A stretch of DNA of 64,000 bases from positions 30,868-94,867 of the forward strand of contig QBZZ01000006.1 in assembly GCA_003282145.1 (NCBI GenBank), written 5' to 3'. Source of the stretch: SAR116 cluster bacterium AG-337-N21 (GTDB lineage Bacteria > Pseudomonadota > Alphaproteobacteria > Puniceispirillales > Marisalimonadaceae). A model generated the notes under the pieces. It saw nothing but the letters and a program-made list of their open reading frames with translations, did no database searches and was not told where the DNA came from. The translations under genes were made by a program, and so were the position numbers. Of this stretch, positions 8,920-17,232 are shown piece after piece; within the stretch, counting starts at the first letter, position 1; the number at the start of each line of letters is the position of its first letter.

Positions 8920-9768
8920 ATGAAAACAGTTTTATATGAAAAAGATGGCCTGATTGGAAGGGTTACGCTGAATAGACCTGAAAAATTAAATGCTATAAAT
9001 GATGACATGCCTAGAGATTTAGAAGAAGCAATAACTCTTGCGAATGAAGACCCAGATATAAGTGTAATAATATTATCAGGAAATGGAAAAGCATTTTGTA
9101 GCGGATACGATTTATCTGAATACGCACAAGGAAATGAATCGAATAAATTTACCCAAAAAATGCCTTGGGATCCTATTAAAGACTATCAAACTATGTGGAA
9201 TGACACTCAACACTTCATGTCTATATGGAAATCGCTTAAGCCAGTTATTTGTAAAGTTCATGGTTTTGCAATTGCTGGTGGGTCAGACATTGCCCTTTGT
9301 TCAGATATGATAATAATGGCGGATAATGCTGAAATTGGTTATATGCCATCCAGAGTTTGGGGCACTCCTACAACAGCAATGTGGGTACATAGAATAGGTC
9401 CAGAAAAAGCAAAGAAAATGCTGTTTACAGGAGATAAAATAAATGGAAAAGAAGCGGAAAAAATTGGTTTAGTACTTGAATCAGTGTCACTGGAGAAATT
9501 AGATGAAAGAGTTGAAGCATTAGCCAATAGAATTAAAACTGTTCCCATAAACCAACTTGCAATGCAGAAAATGGTAATAAATCAGTACATGGAAACAAGT
9601 GGAATTACTCAAATGCAAAGATTATCAACAATATTTGATGGTATTTCCAGACACTCTCCAGAAGGAATTCAGTTTCAAAAAAGAGTAGAAGAAAAAGGCT
9701 GGAAAGAGGCGGTGAATGAAAGAGATCAAGGATTATACGATTGGTCAAAAAAGAAAAAATTTGATTAA
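8920..9768 (+). CDS. Enoyl-CoA hydratase/isomerase family protein (crotonase)
   Basis: Crotonase-fold protein, 282 aa. Seen: 'VTLNRPEKLNAIN' near 14-26, oxyanion-hole segment 'AFCSGYDLSEY' near 59-69, and the second oxyanion segment 'FAIAGGSDIALCSD' near 109-122. A strong SD (GAGG) precedes the ATG. It lies directly downstream of the acyl-CoA synthetase, which supports hydration, isomerisation or side-chain cleavage of the CoA ester made there. The canonical hydratase glutamate pair is not obvious, so isomerase, hydratase or hydrolase cannot be decided. Its 3' end carries a hairpin that may terminate the convergent HIT gene. Confidence 0.86.
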   Translation: MKTVLYEKDGLIGRVTLNRPEKLNAINDDMPRDLEEAITLANEDPDISVIILSGNGKAFCSGYDLSEYAQGNESNKFTQKMPWDPIKDYQTMWNDTQHFMSIWKSLKPVICKVHGFAIAGGSDIALCSDMIIMADNAEIGYMPSRVWGTPTTAMWVHRIGPEKAKKMLFTGDKINGKEAEKIGLVLESVSLEKLDERVEALANRIKTVPINQLAMQKMVINQYMETSGITQMQRLSTIFDGISRHSPEGIQFQKRVEEKGWKEAVNERDQGLYDWSKKKKFD

Positions 9769-9779
9769 ATAATCAAATT
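9745..9779 (-). terminator. Probable rho-independent terminator of the HIT gene
   Basis: On the minus strand the 10-bp arms AATTTGATTA and TAATCAAATT flank a 2-base loop, followed by a T-rich run (TTTTTTCTTTTTTG). This fits an intrinsic terminator for the HIT gene, and it overlaps that gene's stop codon and the 3' end of the crotonase gene. The hairpin is AT-only, hence moderate confidence. Confidence 0.4.
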
Positions 9780-10171
9780 GAAAATTCACTTATTAATTTA
9801 GATCTATATTCTTTTGTTTTTTCATCAAGATTATTAAAGTCGCTACCCCAAACAGGTCCTGGCCAAGCAGCGTCATTTTTTTTTCTTAAAACAATGTGTA
9901 AATGTAATTGTGAGACAACATTACCCAACATTCCAATATTTACTTTGTCATATTTTTCTGCAGATTTGATAAACTTTTCTAAATCAATAGCAAAATTCAT
10001 CAAGTAATTCCTTTCATTGATATTTAAATCACTTAATTCAGTTAAATTTGGTTTGTTAGGTATCAAAACAATCCAAAAAAATTCTCTAGCATTCATAAGT
10101 CTTACCTGAAAACTTTCTAATTCTTTTACAAGTATTGTGTCACTTTCTAATCTCATATCTAATTTAAACAC
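9773..10171 (-). CDS. HIT domain protein (histidine triad nucleotide-binding)
   Basis: Small HIT-superfamily protein, 132 aa. Near residues 87-97 it has 'GNVVSQLHLHIVLR', and then 'AAWPGPVWG'. This matches a HIT subgroup in which the first triad histidine is replaced by Gln (QLHLHIV). HIT proteins hydrolyse or transfer nucleotidyl groups (AMP-lysine, dinucleoside polyphosphates) in the cytosol. It is transcribed toward the crotonase gene, convergent with only 4 bases between them. A second HIT gene in this window (39.26 kb) is frameshifted and belongs to a different subgroup. Confidence 0.85.
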   Translation of the reverse strand: MFKLDMRLESDTILVKELESFQVRLMNAREFFWIVLIPNKPNLTELSDLNINERNYLMNFAIDLEKFIKSAEKYDKVNIGMLGNVVSQLHLHIVLRKKNDAAWPGPVWGSDFNNLDEKTKEYRSKLISEFSI

Positions 10172-10254
10172 TTCAAATTCCTATTGATTTAATCTAATTT
10201 TATATTGTCATAATTTTCAAGCTAGTTAACAGTTATAATATAAAGGATATTCTA

Positions 10255-11493
10255 ATGGTAAAAGAAACAAATATTTCAATCAATAGTGACAGACTATGGG
10301 ATAGCTTAATGACAATGGCTAAAATTGGGCCTGGAATTGCTGGAGGTAATAATAGACAAACTGTTACTGTAGAAGATGGAGAAGCAAGAAAATTATTACA
10401 AAAATGGTCTGAAGATGCTGGTATGACAATGAAAGTAGATGAGCTTGGATCAATGTTTTTTAAAAGAGAAGGAACAGATAAGAATGCACTTCCAGTTGTC
10501 ATTGGAAGCCATTTAGACACACAACCAACAGGCGGAAAATATGACGGTGTTCTCGGAGTTTTAGCTGGACTAGAAATTGTTAGAACTCTTAATGATTTAA
10601 ATATTCAAACAAAACATCCAATCTTAGTTGTAAATTGGACTAATGAAGAAGGTTCCCGTTTTCCTCCTGCAATGATGGCATCTGCAGGATATGCAGGAAT
10701 ATATGAGGTTAATACTCTTCTTTCAGCAAAAGATGCTGAAGGAAATATCTTTGGAGATGAGCTTGATAAAATAGGATGGAAAGGTTCTGAAACTGTTGGA
10801 TCACAAAAATTCCATTGTTACTATGAATTGCATATAGAACAAGGACCTATTCTTGAAACGGAAGAAGTTGACATAGGTATAGTCACGCACGGTCAAGGTC
10901 TAAAATGGTTGGAAGTTAAACTTTCTGGAGTTGAGCAACATACTGGTACTACTCCAATGAACGTTAGAAAAGATACATCACTTGCATTGTCTGAAATTAT
11001 TTTAGCCGTCAATCATATTGCAAATAAAAATCAACCAAATGCTCTTGGTAGCGTAGGTCATATTGAAGTGTCTCCTAATTCAAGAAATGTTATTGCAGGC
11101 AATTCACTTTTTACAGTTGATATAAGATCCCCAGATATTAACAAACTAGTAAAAATGGAAAATGAATTAAAACAAATGACTACTGATATATGTAAAAAAT
11201 ATAAGATTGAATTTGAAATGGATCAAATCGGAGGATTTGATCCTGTTGCTTTTGACAAAGAGTGTCTTAATAACATTCGTAATAGTGCCAATAAGTTCGG
11301 ATATTCTCATAAAGATATTGTTTCAGGTGCAGGACATGATGCTTGTTGGATAAACACTATTGCTCCCTCAGCAATGATAATGTGTCCATGCGTTGATGGA
11401 TTAAGCCATAATGAAGCAGAAGAAATAAAGCCTGAATGGGCATCTTCAAGCACCAATGTAATGCTTCACGCCGCCATTGCTTCAGCAACTTAA
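10255..11493 (+). CDS. Zn-dependent M20-family amidase (hydantoinase/carbamoylase type)
   Basis: Peptidase-M20 fold amidohydrolase of the N-carbamoyl-L-amino-acid hydrolase / allantoate amidohydrolase / beta-ureidopropionase family, 412 aa. Metal-site motifs seen: 'GSHLDTQPTGGKYDG' near 84-98 (His, bridging Asp), 'NEEGSRF' near 130-136 (Glu pair), 'ELHIEQGP' near 190-200, and 'SGAGHDACW' plus 'DGLSHNEAE' near the C-terminus. It cleaves a carbamoyl or ureido group, releasing NH3 and CO2, a nitrogen-scavenging role. A divergent relative lies at 53302-54570. It is followed convergently by the edd operon. Confidence 0.87.
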   Translation: MVKETNISINSDRLWDSLMTMAKIGPGIAGGNNRQTVTVEDGEARKLLQKWSEDAGMTMKVDELGSMFFKREGTDKNALPVVIGSHLDTQPTGGKYDGVLGVLAGLEIVRTLNDLNIQTKHPILVVNWTNEEGSRFPPAMMASAGYAGIYEVNTLLSAKDAEGNIFGDELDKIGWKGSETVGSQKFHCYYELHIEQGPILETEEVDIGIVTHGQGLKWLEVKLSGVEQHTGTTPMNVRKDTSLALSEIILAVNHIANKNQPNALGSVGHIEVSPNSRNVIAGNSLFTVDIRSPDINKLVKMENELKQMTTDICKKYKIEFEMDQIGGFDPVAFDKECLNNIRNSANKFGYSHKDIVSGAGHDACWINTIAPSAMIMCPCVDGLSHNEAEEIKPEWASSSTNVMLHAAIASAT

Positions 11494-11499
11494 AAGCTA

Positions 11500-13323
11500 T
11501 TAATAATTATTAATTATATCTAGGCCAGCTCCATTTTCGGCACTACTGGCATTTTGTCTTAATAATGAAAATAAATTTCTTCCAAATGTATTATTCTGAT
11601 TATTTTTTGAAGGCACTTTAATATCTCTTTTAGCAACGGTCTCATTAACTTCAATTCTTCCAGAAGTAGCATCAATATCAATGATGTCTCCATCTAAAAT
11701 TTTTCCAATTATACCATTATCTAAAGCTTCAGGAATAACATGAATAGCTGCTGGAACTTTACCAGATGCCCCAGACATCCTTCCATCAGTTAATAAGGCC
11801 ACTTTGAAACCTAAGTCTTGAATATTTGATAAAATTGGAGTTAAAGCGTGGAGTTCTGGCATTCCATTAGCTTTTGGACCTTGAAAACGAACAACAACAA
11901 CAACATCCTTGTTTAATAGACCTTTTTCATATGCTTTTTTAACATCAGTTTGATTATTAAAAACCATTGCCGGGGCTTTTATTTTTTGATTTTCAAAATC
12001 AACAGCAGAAATTTTAATTACCCCTTTACCAATATTACCTTTTAATATTTTTAATCCACCATTTTTTTGATGTGGTTTTTTTACATATTTCAAAATTTTA
12101 TTATCATAGGATTTTGATTTTGTTTTTTTCCAAAGTAATTCTGATTTTCCCAGAGTAGCTTCTGAAATATAATTAAAAATATTTTTTCCCCACACTGTTT
12201 TAGCAGTCCCATCTAACAAACCTGCGTCTAAAAGTTCTCCAATAATAAAGCTCATACCACCTGCAGCATGAAATTGATTTACATCCGCGCTGCCATTTGG
12301 ATACACCCTAGCCAACAAAGGTATTACTTCTGACAAATCTGCAAAATCTTCCCATAATAATTTAATTCCAGCTGCAGCAGCCATTGCAGGCAAGTGTAAA
12401 GTATGATTAGTTGATCCTCCTGTTGCAAGTAAACCAATAATCGCATTAACAAAACTTCTTTCATCAATAATTTTTCCAATAGGCCTAATATCATTTCCTT
12501 TTCTTGATATTAAAATTGCTTGTTGAGTTGCAGCTACATTATAAGCATTTCTCAAGTCACTGTGAGGATGAACAAATGCAGAACCAGGAAGGTGTAAACC
12601 CATAATTTCCATTAACATTTGATTTGAGTTGGCTGTCCCATAAAATGTACAAGTCCCTTCTCCATGATAAGCAGCAATTTCAACTTTTAGTAATTCCTCT
12701 CTGGTAGCTTTACCTTTAGCAAATTCATTTCTTATTCGATTTTTTTCTTCATTTGGCATTCCAGTAGACATGGGTCCAGCAGGTACAAAAATTATTGGTA
12801 GATGACCAAATGACAAAGATCCGATTACTAGTCCAGGTACAATTTTATCGCATACACCCAAACATAGTGCAGCATCATATACGCCATGGCTTAATGCTAC
12901 TGCAGTGGACATAGCAATAACATCTCTTGACATTAATGATAACTCCATGCCTGGTCTTCCTTGAGTGACCCCATCACACATTGCAGGTACAGCACCTGCC
13001 ATTTGTGCAGTAGCACCAAATTTATTTGCAGCTGCTTTAATTATTTTAGGAAAATGTTCTAGTGGTTTATGAGCTGAAAGCATGTCATTATAAGCAGAGA
13101 CAATACCTATATTTGGCTTTGAATTCATTAGTATTGAAGACTGTTCATCTATTGGAGCTGCAGCTGCAGCGTGAGCCATATTAGAGCATGAAACTTGACT
13201 TCTATCATTATCAATATCTTTTTCCATAGCATGAATATTATTTAAATAGCTTTGTCTAGTTAATTTGCTTCTTTCAATTATTCGTTTTGTGACATTAAGA
13301 ATTGTTGGGTGCAATTTACTCAT
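11500..13323 (-). CDS. edd: Phosphogluconate dehydratase (Entner-Doudoroff)
   Basis: Converts 6-phosphogluconate to 2-keto-3-deoxy-6-phosphogluconate. It is an IlvD/Edd-family Fe-S dehydratase of about 607 aa. Seen: 'GAVPAMCDGVTQGRPGMELS', 'ALCLGVCDKIVPG' and 'GTCTFYGTANSNQM' carry the expected cluster-region cysteines, and 'TDGRMSGASGKVPAA' is the conserved C-terminal segment. The track start is a TTG (13335); ATG 13323 (MSKLHPTILNVT) matches family starts and overlaps the pgl stop, so I chose it. It is the third gene of zwf-pgl-edd. KDPG aldolase (eda) is not in the window. Confidence 0.93.
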   Translation of the reverse strand: MSKLHPTILNVTKRIIERSKLTRQSYLNNIHAMEKDIDNDRSQVSCSNMAHAAAAAPIDEQSSILMNSKPNIGIVSAYNDMLSAHKPLEHFPKIIKAAANKFGATAQMAGAVPAMCDGVTQGRPGMELSLMSRDVIAMSTAVALSHGVYDAALCLGVCDKIVPGLVIGSLSFGHLPIIFVPAGPMSTGMPNEEKNRIRNEFAKGKATREELLKVEIAAYHGEGTCTFYGTANSNQMLMEIMGLHLPGSAFVHPHSDLRNAYNVAATQQAILISRKGNDIRPIGKIIDERSFVNAIIGLLATGGSTNHTLHLPAMAAAAGIKLLWEDFADLSEVIPLLARVYPNGSADVNQFHAAGGMSFIIGELLDAGLLDGTAKTVWGKNIFNYISEATLGKSELLWKKTKSKSYDNKILKYVKKPHQKNGGLKILKGNIGKGVIKISAVDFENQKIKAPAMVFNNQTDVKKAYEKGLLNKDVVVVVRFQGPKANGMPELHALTPILSNIQDLGFKVALLTDGRMSGASGKVPAAIHVIPEALDNGIIGKILDGDIIDIDATSGRIEVNETVAKRDIKVPSKNNQNNTFGRNLFSLLRQNASSAENGAGLDIINNY

Positions 13324-13933
13324 TGATTTTCTCAATAATAAAATTTTTGTGTTTGTTTTTTAATAAATAATGAATTGGATATGTTTCATCATTTTTAGCA
13401 AGTTCTAAAATGTTTTGTTTTGCTTTACCTTTAACTAATAAAATTATTAATTCACTACTCATAATCAAAGATAAGTTCATTGTTATTCTTGGAAGAAAAG
13501 GATTACCCTGCGGCGATGTTTTAAATATTTTGTGATTTGCATCTATACTGTAACCCTCTTTATCCCCAATCATACTAGGAAATAAAGAAGCGAAATGACC
13601 ATCTTCTCCCATACCAATTAAAGTAACATCAAAAGGGATTTTAAACTTTTTATTAAAGATTAAGTCTTCTGATAAAGGAAAAAAATTAGCATTTTTAGCT
13701 TTGTTTATAAAAAAATACTGTGATAAAAGTTTTTGATTACTATTTTCATTTTGGGGATCAACTAGTCTATCATCAACCAGGGTTATTTGTACCTTCGACC
13801 AAGCAAGTTCAATTTGAGATAAATCTTTAAAGATCTTAATTGGACTACTTCCACCAGGTACGACTAAACTAGCGGTTCCAAATTTGTTTATAGATTTTTT
13901 TAGTTTATCTGAAATTAAATTTACCACATTCAT
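13316..13933 (-). CDS. pgl: 6-phosphogluconolactonase
   Basis: Hydrolyses 6-phosphoglucono-lactone to 6-phosphogluconate. A DevB/Pgl-type protein of 205 aa. Seen: 'LVVPGGSSPIKIFKDL' near 23-38, 'TLVDDRLVD' near 52-60, and 'IGMGEDGHFASLFP' near 105-118, all standard family motifs. The start codon overlaps the zwf stop (ATGA), and the stop overlaps the edd start, so translational coupling is likely. It lies in the middle of the three-gene oxidative hexose-phosphate operon. Confidence 0.92.
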   Translation of the reverse strand: MNVVNLISDKLKKSINKFGTASLVVPGGSSPIKIFKDLSQIELAWSKVQITLVDDRLVDPQNENSNQKLLSQYFFINKAKNANFFPLSEDLIFNKKFKIPFDVTLIGMGEDGHFASLFPSMIGDKEGYSIDANHKIFKTSPQGNPFLPRITMNLSLIMSSELIILLVKGKAKQNILELAKNDETYPIHYLLKNKHKNFIIEKINE

Positions 13934-15372
13934 GATTTATCATCTTTTGGATCAATCCATTTATGTCCATCTCCACAAAGTATTTTGTCTTCCGGCCCCA
14001 TAGTTCCAGTCCTGTACAGTTGAGGCTCTTGAGTTTTTGCAATTTCAACTATTGGGTCAATATAATCCCATGCAGCGAGGACTTCATCAGATCTCATAAA
14101 AAGAGTTTGGTTTCCTCTTACTACATCCATAAGGAGACGTTCATAAGCATCTGGAAGTCTGTCAGTAAACGTATCACCAAAAGATAAATTTAATTCTGAT
14201 GGGAAAAACCGCATTCCTCCTGGTCCAGGAGCTTTAGAAGTTAGCTTTAATTTTAGACCTTCTTCGGGCTGAACTCTAATTATCAATCTGTTTGGGTTAT
14301 CTTGAGCATCTTTAGTAAACTTTGAAAATATGTCATGAGGTTTGTTTTTAAATGTAATAATAATTTCACTTGCTCTGTTAGATAATTTTTTTCCTGTCCT
14401 CACATAAAAAGGAACCCCTGCCCATCGCCAATTATTAATAATAACTTTAAGTGCAACAAAAGTTTCAGTATTAGAATTTTTACCTAATTCGTCAGAAAAG
14501 CTTCGATATTGTCCAGTTTGCACTTCATCATCAGTTATTGGTTTCAGTGCTTTTAATACTCTTAATTTTTCGTCTCTTAATTGATCTGCTTCATAAAAAG
14601 ATGGAGGTTCCATTGCTATTAAACAAATCAACTGTAGCAAATGATTTTGTAACATATCTCTAATTGCACCATACTCATTATAATAGGAAATCCTTTCCTT
14701 AACTCCAATTGTTTCAGAAACAGTAATCTGCACATGGTCAATGTTATTATTATTCCACTGATTTTCAAAAAATGTATTTGCAAATCTCAATGCCATTAGA
14801 TTTTGGACAGTTTCTTTTCCTAAATAGTGATCAATTCTGTAAATTTGACCTTCCTTAAAAACACTTGAAATTTCGTTATTAATTTCAATAGCAGTTTTTT
14901 TATTTTTTCCAATAGGCTTTTCAATTACAAGTCTACTTTGTGGAACATTTAAACCTGAATCTCTAATAAATTTGCAACTGTTACCAAAAAGACTTGAAGC
15001 TATTGCCAAATAAAAAATTATAGGTCTGTTTTCATCAAATTTTTCTTTTATTATTTTTACTAAATCTAAATGTCCATTTCCAGACACAACATCTAATTCG
15101 ACTAATTTTATGATCTTTATAAAATTATTCCAATTTTCTAAGTTGTTATCTTCACTTTTGATTGCTTCATTACAATTTGATTGCAACTCTAAAAAAAAGT
15201 CTTTTTTAGATTTTATATATTTATCACACAATATTATGTTTGATTGAGCATCTATTTGATTATCTAAAAATCTCCAAAATAGAGCAGGTAATATCTTGCT
15301 CTTTGAAAGATTCCCAGTTCCTCCAACAATTATAAACTCACTTGGAACAATATTTGATTTTTCAGGAACCAT
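13930..15372 (-). CDS. zwf: Glucose-6-phosphate 1-dehydrogenase
   Basis: Oxidises glucose-6-phosphate to the lactone with NAD(P)+. 480 aa, a typical length. Seen: N-terminal Rossmann motif 'VGGTGNLSKSK' near 17-27, the catalytic motif 'RIDHYLGKETVQN' near 179-191, 'VRTGKKL' near 315-325, and 'FSFGDTF'-like and 'DAYERLLMD' segments toward the C-terminus. It is the first gene of zwf-pgl-edd, with a divergent intergenic region (15373-15495) that should hold its promoter. The neighbouring edd indicates that carbon goes to the Entner-Doudoroff route. Confidence 0.94.
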   Translation of the reverse strand: MVPEKSNIVPSEFIIVGGTGNLSKSKILPALFWRFLDNQIDAQSNIILCDKYIKSKKDFFLELQSNCNEAIKSEDNNLENWNNFIKIIKLVELDVVSGNGHLDLVKIIKEKFDENRPIIFYLAIASSLFGNSCKFIRDSGLNVPQSRLVIEKPIGKNKKTAIEINNEISSVFKEGQIYRIDHYLGKETVQNLMALRFANTFFENQWNNNNIDHVQITVSETIGVKERISYYNEYGAIRDMLQNHLLQLICLIAMEPPSFYEADQLRDEKLRVLKALKPITDDEVQTGQYRSFSDELGKNSNTETFVALKVIINNWRWAGVPFYVRTGKKLSNRASEIIITFKNKPHDIFSKFTKDAQDNPNRLIIRVQPEEGLKLKLTSKAPGPGGMRFFPSELNLSFGDTFTDRLPDAYERLLMDVVRGNQTLFMRSDEVLAAWDYIDPIVEIAKTQEPQLYRTGTMGPEDKILCGDGHKWIDPKDDKS

Positions 15373-15495
15373 GACAACTCATTTTAATTTTTTATAATAA
15401 TTTATTATATCTCTTATTGTCATAAATTATTGTAAATTATTATAGTTTAAGTTTAATGTTGATTAAATTCTTAGCAATATTATTGGGGGATATTT

Positions 15496-16404
15496 ATGAC
15501 TGAATCAATTGCCTTTATTGGATTAGGAGCTATGGGTGGGCCTATGGCTCAGAACATAATAAGAAAAGGGTCTAAAGTATCGGTTTATGATGTGGTTACT
15601 GAGAAAATGGATCCTGTAGTAAAAGTTGGGGGAACACCAGGTAAATCTCTTAAAGATACTATTAAAAATGCAGAAATAATAATAACGATGTTACCCTCAA
15701 CTGAGAATGTTAAGTCAGTTTTAACTGACACAGAAGGTGTCTTATCATTCGCTAAACCTAACACTATTATTTTAGACATGAGCACAATAGCTCCAACTGG
15801 GACTGACGAAGTATATAGAGAGTGCAAGGAAAAAAATGTAACATTCATCGATGCCCCGGTTGGTAGATTAGTAAGCCATGCAATTTCAGGTGACTCACTT
15901 TTTATGGTTGGTTGTGATAATGAAGATGCTTTTAAAAAAATTGAGCCATTATTAAATGCAATGGGTACAACTATAATACGTTGTGGAAAAGTAGGATCTG
16001 GGATTAGAGCTAAAGTTGTAAATAATTTTCAAATTTTAAGCATCGCCCAAATTACTGCTGAAGCATTAACACTGGCTCAAAAAATTGGTTTAGACCTTGA
16101 TACTTTTAAAGAAGTCAATGCGGGAACCACTGCTAACAATGGTCAATTTCATATTAATTTTTTATCTAAAGTCCTTCAAAATGACATAGAGCCTGGCTTT
16201 ACGATTGATCTTGCTCATAAAGATATGGGCTTGGCTATTGAAACTGCAAATAGTTTTAGAGTGGGCTTACCAGTAGGTTCTTCAGTTCAAGCTGTTTATG
16301 GCCAGGCTAGATCAGGAAAATTTGCAAAAAAAGATTTCAGTGCTTTACTTGACTATGCTTGTGAACTAGCGGGAGTTAATCCACCAAGAATTAAAAAAAG
16401 TTAG
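15496..16404 (+). CDS. Beta-hydroxyacid dehydrogenase (3-hydroxyisobutyrate / tartronate semialdehyde reductase family)
   Basis: NAD(P)-dependent beta-hydroxyacid dehydrogenase, 302 aa. Seen: 'IAFIGLGAMGGPMAQN' near 5-20 (Rossmann), 'DAPVGRLVSHA' near 119-129 (family usually DAPVSGG, so this variant lacks the usual Ser-Gly-Gly), and the catalytic lysine in 'RAKVVNNFQ' near 171-179. The C-terminal helical domain contains 'DLAHKDMGLA'. It reduces or oxidises a short hydroxyacid or semialdehyde. The start follows a GGGGGA SD. It is divergent from zwf and convergent with the SDR of the next operon. Confidence 0.87.
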   Translation: MTESIAFIGLGAMGGPMAQNIIRKGSKVSVYDVVTEKMDPVVKVGGTPGKSLKDTIKNAEIIITMLPSTENVKSVLTDTEGVLSFAKPNTIILDMSTIAPTGTDEVYRECKEKNVTFIDAPVGRLVSHAISGDSLFMVGCDNEDAFKKIEPLLNAMGTTIIRCGKVGSGIRAKVVNNFQILSIAQITAEALTLAQKIGLDLDTFKEVNAGTTANNGQFHINFLSKVLQNDIEPGFTIDLAHKDMGLAIETANSFRVGLPVGSSVQAVYGQARSGKFAKKDFSALLDYACELAGVNPPRIKKS

Positions 16405-16419
16405 TTATTAAAACATAAA

Positions 16420-17193
16420 TTAGACTACAGGACACAATCCTCCATCTAAATTTATAGCTGTTCCTGTAATGTAACCACTTCTATCAGAGGATAGAAAAGC
16501 AACTAAATTTGCATAATCAATTTCTTCACCAACTTTACCCATTGGTACCTTTTTAGACATTTCTTTATATAAATCATTTACATCTCCTGAACCAACCTTA
16601 CGGTCCCATTGAGCACTTTTGATTAATCCAATACATATAGTATTTACTCTAATATTATCTTTTGCATATTCATTAGCTAGAGATTTTGTTAAATTAATAC
16701 CAGCTGCTCTTGTAACTGTCGTAGGGAGTGAGCCAGCATTAGGAGCTTTACCTCCACCAATTGTAGCATTAATTATAACTCCCTTATCATTTGATTTCAT
16801 ATAAGGAATAACTAATCTACACATTCTAATAGTCGACATTAATTTTAAATTGATATCATCTTCCCAGTTTTTATCTGAGACATCCTCAAATAATGCAGCT
16901 GCTGACGCTCCAGCGTTATTAACTAAAATATCAATTTTTTTAAATTTTGAAATGGTCTCTTCAACAAGTCTCTTGCAATCCTCTGCTTTACTAACATCAG
17001 CTTGTATAGCTAAAACATTATTATTTGTATTTTCTGAAATTGTTTTCGCCTTTTCATTCAAATAATCTCCTCTTCTTCCACAGATTATTACTTTTGCCCC
17101 CTCAGAAGATAATAATTCAGCTGATGCATAACCTAGCCCGTCACTGCCACCTGTTATGAGAATTACTTTATCTTTCAAATCCAAATTAAACAT
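16420..17193 (-). CDS. Short-chain dehydrogenase/reductase with atypical active site
   Basis: Classical-length SDR, 257 aa from ATG 17193. Seen: 'ILITGGSDGLGYASAELL' (TGxxxGxG cofactor motif), 'ADVSKAED', 'LVNNAGAS', and 'GYITGTAINLDGGL' at the C-terminus. The active-site region reads 'GSLPTTVTRAAGINLTKSL', so the usual Tyr and Lys of YxxxK appear as Thr and Arg. It may not be a standard oxidoreductase. The track start (TTG 17220) is rejected because AAGGAG sits 6 bases before ATG 17193. It is the last gene of the TPP-enzyme/Gfo-Idh operon. Confidence 0.83.
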   Translation of the reverse strand: MFNLDLKDKVILITGGSDGLGYASAELLSSEGAKVIICGRRGDYLNEKAKTISENTNNNVLAIQADVSKAEDCKRLVEETISKFKKIDILVNNAGASAAALFEDVSDKNWEDDINLKLMSTIRMCRLVIPYMKSNDKGVIINATIGGGKAPNAGSLPTTVTRAAGINLTKSLANEYAKDNIRVNTICIGLIKSAQWDRKVGSGDVNDLYKEMSKKVPMGKVGEEIDYANLVAFLSSDRSGYITGTAINLDGGLCPVV

Positions 17194-17232
17194 TTTATGC
17201 TCCTTATTAGTAGTAAACAATCAAACTCTTAT

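Noticed and set aside
9083-9310. 75-aa ORF inside the crotonase gene
   Set aside because: Out-of-frame shadow of a clearly conserved coding region.
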